Positions 1 through 8,422 of a stretch of DNA of 20,895 nucleotides are shown here, one piece after another. The notes below the pieces were generated by a model. The model was not told the DNA's origin. It worked only from the letters and a program-made list of their open reading frames with translations, and did no database searches. The translations under genes and the position numbers were made by a program. The stretch is from the NCBI GenBank assembly GCA_946540075.1, contig CAMNHZ010000010.1, positions 1-20,895 on the forward strand. Reading direction: 5' to 3'. The first letter of the stretch is position 1. Each line of letters opens with the position of its first letter. The stretch comes from an uncultured Bacillota bacterium. GTDB taxonomy: Bacteria > Bacillota_I > Bacilli_A > RF39 > UBA660.

Positions 1-728
1 TTCAAATTCAAAATAAGTTAGATAGTGATATTGCGATGAGTTTTGATGAATGTATACCATATCCTGCTTCATATGAATATGCTAAGGCAAGTACTGAAAG
101 AACTTTAAGATGGGCTAAAAGAGGTCTTCTTGCTCATTCTAATGAAAGACAATCATTATTTGGTATAGTTCAAGGTGGAGAATATGAAGATCTAAGAAAG
201 TATAGTGCTTTAGAAACAGTTAAAATGAACTTTGATGGTTATTCTATTGGTGGTACAAGTGTTGGTGAAGGTAAAGATACTATGTATAAGATGATAGATT
301 ATGCTATTAAATATTTACCTGAAGATAAACCTAGATATTTAATGGGAGTAGGAGACCCACTAGATTTATTTGAAGGAGTAGCTCGTGGTGTTGATATGTT
401 TGACTGTGTTCACCCAACAAGATTAGCTCGTCATGGTAATGTATTTACACTAGATGGTAGAATAAACATTAAAAATGCTAAGTATAAAGAAGATTTTACC
501 CCACTTGATAGTGAATGTGATTGTTATGCATGTAAGCATTATACAAAAGCTTATATAAGACATTTAATAGTTGCTAATGAAACATTTGGTGCTCGTCTTT
601 TATCTATTCATAATATTCGTTTCTTAATAAGAATAACTGAAAATATGAGAAAAGCTATTGATAATGATTCATTCTTAGAATATAAAGAAAAGTTTGTAAA
701 TAGATATACAAAAAAGGAAAAAAATTAA
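1..728 (+). CDS. tgt: queuine tRNA-ribosyltransferase (Tgt), 3' part
   Basis: Tgt exchanges the wobble guanine of GUN-anticodon tRNAs for the queuosine precursor preQ1. The reading frame is open from base 3, so the gene begins before the window and about 241 C-terminal residues are present. Visible family marks are FDECIPYP, the GIVQGG substrate loop, RYLMGVGDP and the MFDCVHPTR segment that carries the nucleophilic Asp. The zinc site is complete: a C-x-C-x2-C cluster (ECDCYAC) and the His of SIHN exactly 26 residues later, the spacing known from Zymomonas Tgt. The first Met in the window (base 36) is internal, because the upstream codons also match the family. The gene ends in KKEKN, encoded by a terminator arm, and overlaps the convergent gene by TTAA. 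No yajC follows, unlike in many Bacillota. Confidence 0.96.
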   Translation, partial: QIQNKLDSDIAMSFDECIPYPASYEYAKASTERTLRWAKRGLLAHSNERQSLFGIVQGGEYEDLRKYSALETVKMNFDGYSIGGTSVGEGKDTMYKMIDYAIKYLPEDKPRYLMGVGDPLDLFEGVARGVDMFDCVHPTRLARHGNVFTLDGRINIKNAKYKEDFTPLDSECDCYACKHYTKAYIRHLIVANETFGARLLSIHNIRFLIRITENMRKAIDNDSFLEYKEKFVNRYTKKEKN

Positions 729-741
729 TTTTCCTTTTTTT
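710..741. terminator. bidirectional intrinsic terminator between tgt and the yrzE-like gene
   Basis: The arms AAAAAAGGAAAA (710-721) and TTTTCCTTTTTT (729-740) pair over 12 bp around a 7-base loop that contains the tgt stop codon. A T-run follows on both strands. The stem is low in GC, so its strength is uncertain, but its place between two convergent genes fits termination in both directions. Confidence 0.5.
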
Positions 742-1105
742 GATTATTAATACCAATCATACTTCCAATCATACTACTAACTATAATAATTATATAGTAT
801 ATTAAACTCTTAAGTTTAATTCCATAATCATATCCTAAATAGTTTAATAATACTATAAAGATAATAAATACAAATGCATATCTTATTCCTGCTAGCCAAC
901 CTTTATCTTTAGTATTAATCCCAATTAATATTCCTCCAGCTAAAGATGATATAATCATAATAATTATTTTAATAAATGAAAGAGTATTACTACCTATAAT
1001 ATTAAAATAATTAAAAGTAGCCATAATAAATGTTAATATAAGAATAAAAACAAAGCTAACAAGTAATGATGTTGAATAATACTTGATAGTATTTAAAATT
1101 TTCAT
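725..1105 (-). CDS. YrzE-like TIGR04086 family membrane protein
   Basis: This is a 126-residue protein with four predicted membrane helices and little else. The layout and the glycine-rich GGILIGINTKDKGWLAGI region, followed by a closing GSMIGIN segment, resemble the TIGR04086 family (YrzE in Bacillus subtilis), whose function is unknown. Synteny supports this: in B. subtilis yrzE also lies between tgt/yajC and the DUF421 gene yrbG. The start is supported by an AGGAGG site just upstream (complement of 1110-1115). The C-terminus KKEN is encoded by the terminator arm shared with tgt. The call rests on pattern and position rather than on any catalytic residue. Confidence 0.75.
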   Translation of the reverse strand: MKILNTIKYYSTSLLVSFVFILILTFIMATFNYFNIIGSNTLSFIKIIIMIISSLAGGILIGINTKDKGWLAGIRYAFVFIIFIVLLNYLGYDYGIKLKSLIYYIIIIVSSMIGSMIGINNQKKEN

Positions 1106-1177
1106 AAATCCTCCTATTTAAATATATTCATGTATAAAAACTATATTATAAAAGCATAATAAAATAGGTGATAATAA

Positions 1178-1807
1178 ATGTATATGAATTTATTTATTAA
1201 AACAGTTATATTATATTTTTATATTGTAATTGCTTATAGAATCATGGGTAAAAGAGAAGTTGGTAAACTTAGTGTTACGGATTTAATTGTATCGATCTTA
1301 ATTGCTGATTTAGCTGCTATTACAATTGAACAGTATAAATTCTCTGTTATGATTTCACTTATTCCAATTACTACATTAGTAGCTTTAGAAATGGTTCTTG
1401 GATTTTTATCAATGAAAAATGATTTTTTTAGAAAAACTCTTGATGGTGATCCAACTGTTATCATTAAAAATGGTAAATTAAAGTTTAGTGAGATGACAAA
1501 ACTACGTTATAGTTTAGATGATTTAGCTAGTCAATTACGTGAACACGGTATTAAAAGTATTGAAGAAGTTAAATATGCAGTTCTTGAAAATGATGGAAAA
1601 TTATCTGTATTTCCTAATGAAACTGAATATCCATTACCAATTATAATTGATGGTAAAATTGATAATCTTGTTTTAAAAGATATGAAAAAAAGTAAGAAGT
1701 GGGTAATGAATATACTTAAAGAAAAAAACATTCCTTTAGATCAAGTGTTTTATGCTTTTTATACTAAACAAAAAACATATATAATTAAAAAGAGTGATTT
1801 AATTTAA
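1178..1807 (+). CDS. DUF421 (YetF/YrbG family) membrane protein
   Basis: This 209-residue protein has three N-terminal membrane helices and a cytosolic C-terminal domain. The segment YRIMGKREVGKLSVTDLIV is the signature of the DUF421 family, as is the later DLASQLREHGIKSIEEV followed by AVLENDGKLSVFPN. Members are known in spore formers (YetF, YrbG), and some act in spore envelope or germination functions, but no activity can be assigned here. AGGTG lies 7 bases before the chosen ATG; a second ATG at 1184 is less well placed. The gene converges on the spoVB-like gene and shares TTAA (1804-1807) with it as mutual stops. Synteny equals that of B. subtilis yrbG. Confidence 0.88.
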   Translation: MYMNLFIKTVILYFYIVIAYRIMGKREVGKLSVTDLIVSILIADLAAITIEQYKFSVMISLIPITTLVALEMVLGFLSMKNDFFRKTLDGDPTVIIKNGKLKFSEMTKLRYSLDDLASQLREHGIKSIEEVKYAVLENDGKLSVFPNETEYPLPIIIDGKIDNLVLKDMKKSKKWVMNILKEKNIPLDQVFYAFYTKQKTYIIKKSDLI

Positions 1808-1818
1808 ATCTTTTTTTT
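1781..1818. terminator. terminator between the DUF421 gene and spoVB
   Basis: GATTT (1796-1800) pairs with AAATC (1806-1810), extended with wobbles by the A-rich 1786-1795 and the T8 run at 1811-1818. The stem covers the stop codons of both convergent genes, and a T-run is available in each direction. The pairing is AT-rich and has one mismatch. Confidence 0.45.
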
Positions 1819-3105
1819 GATGATTCTAACTAAGTGATATGATTGATATACTGTTACAAATATAATATTAAATATTAATGAACATATAAATCCATAGAAT
1901 CCTATTTTTAGACTTGTTAAGAAGGTTAATAGAAGTATTTTTATTATTGTACCAATAAGTGTTCCTTTTAGTGCGATTAATGATTTATTCATAGCGTGAA
2001 TGCACGCTATTATAGGTGATTGAATATATAATATTAAGAAGAATGGAGCTAGTAGTTTTAAATATGATATACCTTCATTAGTATTATAAATAAATTTTAA
2101 TAAGAACTCAGGTATAGTTTCAAATATAATAGTTATAGGTATACCAATAATTAATGAAAATATTATTGCTTGAACAACTTTTCTTTTTACTTCTTTATAA
2201 TTCTTTTTAGCATATGCTTTAGATACTACCGGAATGATAGCTTGTGATATAGCTAATGTAAAAAATGATGGCATTAATAATAATGGCATTACATATCCAT
2301 TTAAAATTCCGTATTCTGTTACTATATAGTGATTACTAAATCCTTGTTTCAATAGCATACTAGTTAGTATTATTGGTTCTAAGAAGGCACCAAAATTACC
2401 AATTAATCTACTTCCAGTAGCAGGTAAACTTATTTTAAATATACTTTTAATATTACTGATATTAGGAATAATATCTTTTTTTGTTATGGTTAAATCTTTA
2501 GGCAGAAAGAAGATAAATAATAGTATTGAAGATAATTCACTAAATATATTAGTTATAACTATGAAGGCTACTGCGTATTCAATACCTTTCATGAGATAGA
2601 TAGGAATACCTATTAATAATAAGATTATTCTAACTATATCTTCTACGATATTAGTAATTACATGAATACCCATTCTCTGAGTTCCAAAATAATATCCTCT
2701 TAAAATATTTGAAATAGAAATAAACGGTAATATAAAACTAATAGCTTTAAGTCCAAGAACACATCTTTTTTCATTTAATAGGGTGGTTCCTATATATTTA
2801 GCTCCCATCATTATTAATATCATCATAATTATATTTAATATTATTACAACAAAAAGACTTGAGAATAATAGACTTTTATTATTATATTTATCTGTTGCGA
2901 CTAAAGTAGATATTGCGACTGGAAGTCCTAGACTGGCAATTGTAATTAGAAGCATCATTGTAGGATTTATTAACATATAAATACCAATACCTTCAGTTCC
3001 TATTAATCTAGTCATAATAATTTTAATGATCATTCCTAATAATTTTGTCATTAGACCACCAATTAAAAGAATTAATGTAGATTTAATGAAATTATTTATC
3101 TTCAT
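1804..3105 (-). CDS. spoVB: SpoVB-like MATE/MVF flippase (polysaccharide biosynthesis family)
   Basis: This is an integral membrane protein of 433 residues made almost entirely of hydrophobic helices, about 12. The N-terminus (FIKSTLILLIGGLMTKLLG, then RLIGTEGIGIYML and SLGLPVAISTLVA) closely follows the SpoVB family of the MOP flippase superfamily. These proteins move lipid-linked precursors such as lipid II across the membrane. It is shorter than B. subtilis SpoVB (about 518 residues). The start is supported by AGGTGAT just upstream (complement of about 3110-3116). Position next to the yrbG-type gene and comN matches B. subtilis. Nothing else in the window is clearly a sporulation gene, so a vegetative flippase is equally possible. 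The C-terminus KKKI is encoded by the terminator region. Confidence 0.85.
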   Translation of the reverse strand: MKINNFIKSTLILLIGGLMTKLLGMIIKIIMTRLIGTEGIGIYMLINPTMMLLITIASLGLPVAISTLVATDKYNNKSLLFSSLFVVIILNIIMMILIMMGAKYIGTTLLNEKRCVLGLKAISFILPFISISNILRGYYFGTQRMGIHVITNIVEDIVRIILLLIGIPIYLMKGIEYAVAFIVITNIFSELSSILLFIFFLPKDLTITKKDIIPNISNIKSIFKISLPATGSRLIGNFGAFLEPIILTSMLLKQGFSNHYIVTEYGILNGYVMPLLLMPSFFTLAISQAIIPVVSKAYAKKNYKEVKRKVVQAIIFSLIIGIPITIIFETIPEFLLKFIYNTNEGISYLKLLAPFFLILYIQSPIIACIHAMNKSLIALKGTLIGTIIKILLLTFLTSLKIGFYGFICSLIFNIIFVTVYQSYHLVRIIKKKI

Positions 3106-3162
3106 CGTATCACCTATATAGTAAAAATATATGATGTTTTTTCTAAAATTATGGTTAAAACC

Positions 3163-3191
3163 TTTAAAATTATAGTTATTTTAGGTATAAT
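3163..3191 (+). promoter_or_regulatory. predicted sigma-A promoter of comN-secDF operon
   Basis: TATAAT (3186-3191) is a perfect -10 box. TTTAAA (3163-3168) matches four of six bases of the -35 consensus at 17-base spacing. It lies in the divergent gap between spoVB and comN, about 34 bases before the comN start. Confidence 0.5.
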
Positions 3192-3224
3192 GAATATGTA
3201 CATTTATAATTATGGAGGATAGTT

Positions 3225-3515
3225 ATGAGTAATGATACAAAAATCAGTTCATTGAAAGAATTATATATACGCCTTAAACCGGCTCTTACTACTAAAGCAA
3301 GAGAAATGCGAAGAAAAGGTAGTGTCTATATTAAAGAGACTGATATATGGAATTATTTAACTGAAAACAAATGGAAGAATAGTAGAAATTTATCGTTAGC
3401 TGAAATGGTTGATGACATTTTAAATAGTGATGATGCTATAATCGATGACTATTTAAAAAGTAAGATAAGTCTTCGTAGTCGAAGAATATATTTTGAAGAA
3501 GACAACAAGGAGTGA
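3225..3515 (+). CDS. comN: ComN-like post-transcriptional regulator (YrzD family)
   Basis: This is a 96-residue soluble protein. The region LKPALTTKAREMRRKGSVYI, ETDIWNYLTENKWK and MVDDILNSDDAIIDDYL matches the layout of the Post_transc_reg family (ComN, formerly YrzD). In B. subtilis ComN acts after transcription on the comE competence operon and binds DivIVA. Its place directly before secDF and next to spoVB is also the B. subtilis arrangement. GGAGG lies 8 bases before the ATG. The gene ends with TGA immediately followed by TAG, the only TGA stop in this window, and the secDF ribosome binding site (AAGGAG) sits inside its last codons. Whether the competence role holds in this organism is unknown. 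Confidence 0.82.
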   Translation: MSNDTKISSLKELYIRLKPALTTKAREMRRKGSVYIKETDIWNYLTENKWKNSRNLSLAEMVDDILNSDDAIIDDYLKSKISLRSRRIYFEEDNKE

Positions 3516-3519
3516 TAGT

Positions 3520-5787
3520 ATGAAAAAGATTGAAGACAACAATAAAAAGGGATTTAGCGTTCTAAAGAAATTGTTAATAAGTGTGATTGTTTTAATCGCA
3601 ATTGGCTTTTTATCTGTTCCATTATTTAATAATATTAATTTTGGACTAGATTTAAAAGGTGGTTTTGAAATTTTATATCAAGTAAAGAGTGTTGATGGTA
3701 AAAAAGTAACTACTTCCATGGTTAATAATACCTATAAAACATTAATTAAACGTATTGATGGGCTTGGTATTTCTGAACCAGAAGTAACTATTGAAGGTGA
3801 TGATAAAATTCGTGTAGGTCTTGCTGGAGTAACAGATAGTAAAACTGCACGCAATACATTAGCTAAAGTAGCTAGTTTATCTTTCCGTGATGTAAATGAT
3901 AATTTACTTATGACTAGTGATGTATTAAAAAGTGGTGGTGCGAAAGTATCTACTGATTCAAAAGGAAGACCAGCTGTTTCTTTAAGTATTGCTGATAAAG
4001 ATACTTTTTATAATGTTACTAAGAAAGTAAGTAAGATGAGTGATAATCGAATTGTCATTTGGTTAGATTTTGAAGATGGTACTAATAGTTTAAGTAAAGA
4101 AGCTTCTTTATGCGGTACTAATCAATCTAATTGTTTATCAGTTGCGACAGTATCACAAGCATTTTCAAGTGATGTAATTATTCAAGGTAATTTTGAACAA
4201 GAACAAGTAGAACAATTAGTTGATTTAATTAATTCAGGTAGTTTACCTACAAAGTTAGAGGAAATATCTAGTAAAACAGTATCTGCTACATTTGGTGCTA
4301 ATTCACTTCAAAAAACATTTATTGCAGGTGTTATTGGAATTGCACTAATAATTGCTGTACTTATTTATTGTTATCATTTTAGTGGTATTGTTGCTAGTAT
4401 TGGAGTTGTAATTTATACATTCCTTACATTCTTGATATTCTGGTTATTTGGTGGTGTTTTGACATTACCTGGTCTTGCTGCCGTTGTTATTGGTATTGGT
4501 ATGGCAGTAGATGCTAATGTTCTTACATTATCAAGAGTTAGAGATGAATTAAAACGTGGAACTAAGTTAAAAATGGCATATAAATTAGGTAATAAGAATG
4601 CATTTATGTCAATATTAGATTCTAATATAACAACTATGTTAGTTGCTATAGTACTATTTATATTTGGAGAAAGTTCTGTTAAAGGGTTTGCTACTATGTT
4701 AATTATAAGTATTGTTGTAACAATGATTGTAATGGTTGGCCTAATTAGATGGTTACTTACTAGATTTGTCAATACTGGATACTTTGATAATAAGCCAAAT
4801 TTATTCATTGGTTTATCTAAACGTAAATTAGAGAAAAAAGAATCAATATTCGATAAATTTAATTTTATTAATAATCGTAAATATACATATCTATTTACTG
4901 CTATTATAGTTGTAGTTTGTGCTATATCACTAGCAGTTAGTGGATTAAAACTAGGAGTAGAATTTAAGGGTGGTACTTCAATAACAATTGATAGTAAGAG
5001 TAATATTACTACAAACGATTTAAAGAAAGATGTTAAGAATTTAAAATATGATTATGTAACATCTGAAAAATTAAGTAGTACTTCATACCAAATTAAGATT
5101 AGTGATACATTAGCTAAGAATGAAGTTACTGATACTGAAAATTATTTCAATAAAAAATATAATGCTCAAACTAATATTGGAGTTATATCTAATCGCGTTA
5201 AGAAAGAACTTGTAAATAATGCTGTTGTTTCAGTTATTCTTGCTAGTATAGGTATTATTATTTATGTATCATTAAGATTCAGCTTTAGTTATGCTATTTC
5301 AGCTATTATAGCTTTATTACATGACTCATTTATAATAATAGGATTATTTAGTTTATTAAGATTAGAAGTAACTAGTATTTTTATCGCTGCTATTTTATCG
5401 ATAATAGGTTATTCAATAAACGATACTATTGTTACATTTGATCGTATTAGAGAAAATCTTCGTGGTAAGAAATTAAAGAATAAAGATGCTTACGCAGCTA
5501 TATTAAATACAAGTTTAAGTCAAACTTTAAATCGTAGTATTCTAACTACATTAACTACAATTATTCCAGTTATTAGTTTAATTGTATTAGGAAGTCACGA
5601 GATATTCAATTTTAATATTGCATTATTATTTGGACTTGTTGCTGGTACATATTCATCAATATTTATTGCAACACAAATTTTATATGATATTGAAAAGAAA
5701 AACATAGGTAAACCTCGTAAAAAGAAATGGTATGAAGAAGATACTAAAACAGTAGAAGAATTAAAAGTAAAAGGAATTAATTCTTAA
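3520..5787 (+). CDS. secDF: protein translocase subunit SecDF (fused)
   Basis: This is a single 755-residue fusion of SecD and SecF that uses the proton gradient to pull secreted proteins through SecYEG. The SecD half has one N-terminal helix, FGLDLKGG (around residue 43), a periplasmic P1 domain and the TM4 motif GMAVDANV with the proton-path Asp near residue 331. The SecF half begins near residue 460 and carries VEFKGGTSI and then YSINDTIVTFDRIRENLR. Twelve membrane helices are expected. The ATG at 3520 was chosen over an upstream TTG at 3493 because AAGGAG (3508-3513) precedes it at good spacing and family N-termini fit. Only 4 bases separate it from comN, so the two are cotranscribed. Confidence 0.97.
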   Translation: MKKIEDNNKKGFSVLKKLLISVIVLIAIGFLSVPLFNNINFGLDLKGGFEILYQVKSVDGKKVTTSMVNNTYKTLIKRIDGLGISEPEVTIEGDDKIRVGLAGVTDSKTARNTLAKVASLSFRDVNDNLLMTSDVLKSGGAKVSTDSKGRPAVSLSIADKDTFYNVTKKVSKMSDNRIVIWLDFEDGTNSLSKEASLCGTNQSNCLSVATVSQAFSSDVIIQGNFEQEQVEQLVDLINSGSLPTKLEEISSKTVSATFGANSLQKTFIAGVIGIALIIAVLIYCYHFSGIVASIGVVIYTFLTFLIFWLFGGVLTLPGLAAVVIGIGMAVDANVLTLSRVRDELKRGTKLKMAYKLGNKNAFMSILDSNITTMLVAIVLFIFGESSVKGFATMLIISIVVTMIVMVGLIRWLLTRFVNTGYFDNKPNLFIGLSKRKLEKKESIFDKFNFINNRKYTYLFTAIIVVVCAISLAVSGLKLGVEFKGGTSITIDSKSNITTNDLKKDVKNLKYDYVTSEKLSSTSYQIKISDTLAKNEVTDTENYFNKKYNAQTNIGVISNRVKKELVNNAVVSVILASIGIIIYVSLRFSFSYAISAIIALLHDSFIIIGLFSLLRLEVTSIFIAAILSIIGYSINDTIVTFDRIRENLRGKKLKNKDAYAAILNTSLSQTLNRSILTTLTTIIPVISLIVLGSHEIFNFNIALLFGLVAGTYSSIFIATQILYDIEKKNIGKPRKKKWYEEDTKTVEELKVKGINS

Positions 5788-5808
5788 TTTAAGGAAGATG
5801 ATGTCAAA

Positions 5809-7977
5809 GTGACAAAGAAAAATATTGGTTTAACATATGATGATTTAAAAAAAGCTGCATTTAGTTATATAACGGATGAAAATGAAAGAAAAATGATTGA
5901 TAAAGCATATAATTATGCTTCTCAATATTTTGTTGGTAAAATGAGACTTGATAATACGCCTTATATTGTACATCTTTTAAATGTTGCTTATATATTAGTA
6001 GGTATTAGAGCAGATTATGAAACTATATGCGCAGGATTACTTCATAAACTAATAGAAAGTGAAGTAACTAAAGAAGAGTTAGAAGAAGAATTTGGTAAGA
6101 ACATAACTGACTTAATAGTTGGCGTTAATAAGATTAATAATTTAAATTTATCTAGTGATACTGAATCAGAAATTGCAAATCATCGTAAAATATTTGTTGG
6201 TATTGTTGAAGATGTACGTGTTATATTTATAAAATTAGCATGTCGTCTTCATAATCTACGTACAATGTGGGCGATTCCCGAAAAAGAAGCTAAAGAATTA
6301 GCTAAAGAAACACTACATATACTCGCACCAATTGCTCATCGTTTAGGTATGAATAATATCAAAGGTGAACTTGAAGATTTATCACTTCGTTATTATAAAC
6401 CAGATATATATTTTTCAATTGTAGAAAAACTAAATAGAACAAAAAAAGAACGTGATGATATTGTTAAAGAAATGATTGAAAACGTTTCTAAAATATTAAA
6501 TGATCATGGTATTGAACATAAAATAAAAGGACGTTCAAAAAGTATTTATAGTATTTATAAAAAGTTAGACAAAGGTAAAAAATTTGAAGATATATATGAT
6601 TTACTTGCACTTAGAGTATATGTTGAGAAAAAAGAAGAATGTTATCAAGCTCTTGGTTATATTCACGAAAAGTTTAAACCTATGCCAAAACGTTTTAAAG
6701 ACTATATCGCAATGCCAAAGACTAATATGTATCAGTCTTTGCACACAACAGTATTTGGAATAAAAGAACAATTGTTTGAAATTCAAATTCGTACTTATGA
6801 AATGGATGAGATAGCTGAAAATGGTATCGCTTCTCATTGGTCTTACAAAGAAAATGGAAGTAATAAAAAAGCATCTATAAAAAATGAGATGGAACAAAAA
6901 CTACAGTTCTTTAAATCTATGATAGAATTAAAAAATAGTGATAATACTGATGAAGATATCGTTAATTCATTAAAAGAAAACATATTAATAAAATCAATAT
7001 ATGTCTTTACTCCGATGGGAGATGTTGTTGAACTTGCGAATGGATCAACACCAATTGATTTTGCCTATAAAGTTCATACAAATGTTGGTAATAAAATGAT
7101 TGGTGCCTTAGTAAATGGTAATATGGTTCCATTAGACTATAAATTAAAGAATAACGATGTAGTTAAAATAAAAACAAGTAATAGTTCAAATGGTCCAAGT
7201 AAAGAGTGGTTAAATATAGCTTATACTACTCAGGCTAAAAATAAAATTAAATCATTCTATAATAAAATGGAAAAAACTGAGTATTTAAAGCGTGGCGAAG
7301 AGATGTTAAAAGATGAACTTCGTAAAAGAAAAATACCTTTTAATGACTTTATAAATACTGAGAATATTGATAAAATACTATCAGAATATAAGTATAATGA
7401 TCTTAATAGTTTATATACTAATATAGGTAGTGGTAAACTACCATTAGGAGCAATATTTAATTTTGTTTATGGAGAGAATTCTTCAAAACAGGATTTAATA
7501 TTACAAAAAGCACAAAATAATCATGTAAAGGCACCAACGGTTAAAAACGATATTATCGTTGAAGGTGCGGATGATATTAAAGTTAATGTTGCATCTTGTT
7601 GTAAACCAATAGTTGGTGATAAAATTATTGGATATATTACTAAAGGTCATGGAATTAATGTTCATAGAATTATTTGTCCTAATATAAAGGATATAGACGT
7701 AAGAACAATTGATGTTAGATGGAATGATGAGGTTACTAAAAAGTATCCAACTAGTATAATAGTTCATGCTACTTCAAATAAAGATTTACTTTTAAATATT
7801 ATAACTAAAACATCAAATACTGATATTACTATTCAAAGTATTAATAGTATTAATAGTAATCATAATTATATGTTTGAAATAACTGTACTAGTTGCTAATA
7901 AAGATCGTTTGCAGAAGTTTATGGACGATTTACTTCTTATTCCAGATGTATTAGACGTAGAAAGAACGATAAAATAA
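5809..7977 (+). CDS. rel: long Rel (p)ppGpp synthetase with degenerate hydrolase domain
   Basis: This is a 722-residue RelA/SpoT-family protein with the full domain order: HD hydrolase (about 25-200), synthetase (about 235-350), TGS (about 396-456), zinc finger (C597, C598, H619, C623) and ACT (about 645-722). It makes the stringent-response alarmone (p)ppGpp on ribosomes. Synthetase residues are intact: GRSK (R242, K244), D264, RFKD (295-298, the motif of bifunctional enzymes), YQSLHT and E324. In the hydrolase, H55 and H79 remain, but the HD motif is HK (K80), the ED pair is ES (E83, S84) and the DRLHN metal-binding Asp is C145. Hydrolysis is therefore probably lost. The GTG at 5809 is the only usable start after the in-frame stop. 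The gene shares TAATG with dtd. Confidence 0.96.
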   Translation: MTKKNIGLTYDDLKKAAFSYITDENERKMIDKAYNYASQYFVGKMRLDNTPYIVHLLNVAYILVGIRADYETICAGLLHKLIESEVTKEELEEEFGKNITDLIVGVNKINNLNLSSDTESEIANHRKIFVGIVEDVRVIFIKLACRLHNLRTMWAIPEKEAKELAKETLHILAPIAHRLGMNNIKGELEDLSLRYYKPDIYFSIVEKLNRTKKERDDIVKEMIENVSKILNDHGIEHKIKGRSKSIYSIYKKLDKGKKFEDIYDLLALRVYVEKKEECYQALGYIHEKFKPMPKRFKDYIAMPKTNMYQSLHTTVFGIKEQLFEIQIRTYEMDEIAENGIASHWSYKENGSNKKASIKNEMEQKLQFFKSMIELKNSDNTDEDIVNSLKENILIKSIYVFTPMGDVVELANGSTPIDFAYKVHTNVGNKMIGALVNGNMVPLDYKLKNNDVVKIKTSNSSNGPSKEWLNIAYTTQAKNKIKSFYNKMEKTEYLKRGEEMLKDELRKRKIPFNDFINTENIDKILSEYKYNDLNSLYTNIGSGKLPLGAIFNFVYGENSSKQDLILQKAQNNHVKAPTVKNDIIVEGADDIKVNVASCCKPIVGDKIIGYITKGHGINVHRIICPNIKDIDVRTIDVRWNDEVTKKYPTSIIVHATSNKDLLLNIITKTSNTDITIQSINSINSNHNYMFEITVLVANKDRLQKFMDDLLLIPDVLDVERTIK

Positions 7978-8420
7978 TGAGAGTTGTTATTCAAAGAAGT
8001 AAAGAATCTAGTGTTACTGTTGATGATAAAATAGTAGGTAAAATTGATCATGGATTAGTTGTATTAGTTGGTTTTACTGAAGGTGACACTGAATCCGATA
8101 TTGATTATATAGTAAATAAAATAGTTAATCTCCGTATATTTAATGATGAAAATAACGTTATGAATAAATCATTATTAGATGTAAATGGACAAATACTTAG
8201 TATTTCACAGTTTACTTTATATGCAGATACAAAAAAAGGTAGAAGGCCAAGTTATGTAAATGCACTAAAGGGAGAAAAAGCTATTCTGTTATATGAGTTA
8301 TTTAATAAAAAAATAAAAGAATTAGGTATAACAATTGAAACAGGAATATTTGGAGCTGATATGGAAGTTTCTATTAAAAATGATGGGCCAACTACAATTG
8401 TTATGGAAAGTAGGGGATAA
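7977..8420 (+). CDS. dtd: D-aminoacyl-tRNA deacylase
   Basis: Dtd removes D-amino acids (and glycine from tRNA-Ala) wrongly attached to tRNA, protecting translation. The protein is 147 residues, the normal length. It starts MRVVIQRSKESSVTVDD and contains SQFTLYADTKKGRRPSY near residue 77, plus NDGPTTIVME near the end, which is the Gly-cisPro motif of the active site. The ATG overlaps the rel stop by one base (TAATG), which suggests translational coupling, since only a weak ribosome binding site is visible. The rel-dtd pair is conserved in Bacillota. Confidence 0.96.
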   Translation: MRVVIQRSKESSVTVDDKIVGKIDHGLVVLVGFTEGDTESDIDYIVNKIVNLRIFNDENNVMNKSLLDVNGQILSISQFTLYADTKKGRRPSYVNALKGEKAILLYELFNKKIKELGITIETGIFGADMEVSIKNDGPTTIVMESRG

Positions 8421-8422
8421 TA

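Noticed and set aside
4413..4808. A 131-residue minus-strand open frame inside secDF
   Set aside because: It is the shadow of the strongly conserved SecD TM region, has no ribosome binding site and matches no family.
6601..6897. A 98-residue minus-strand open frame inside rel
   Set aside because: It lies opposite the conserved synthetase domain and has an odd Phe/His/Cys-rich composition typical of antisense frames in AT-rich genes.
7836..7864. Short direct repeat (AGTATTAAT, AGTATTAAT, AGTAATCAT) in rel
   Set aside because: It encodes SINSINSNH within the ACT domain and is a chance low-complexity stretch; no array extends from it.
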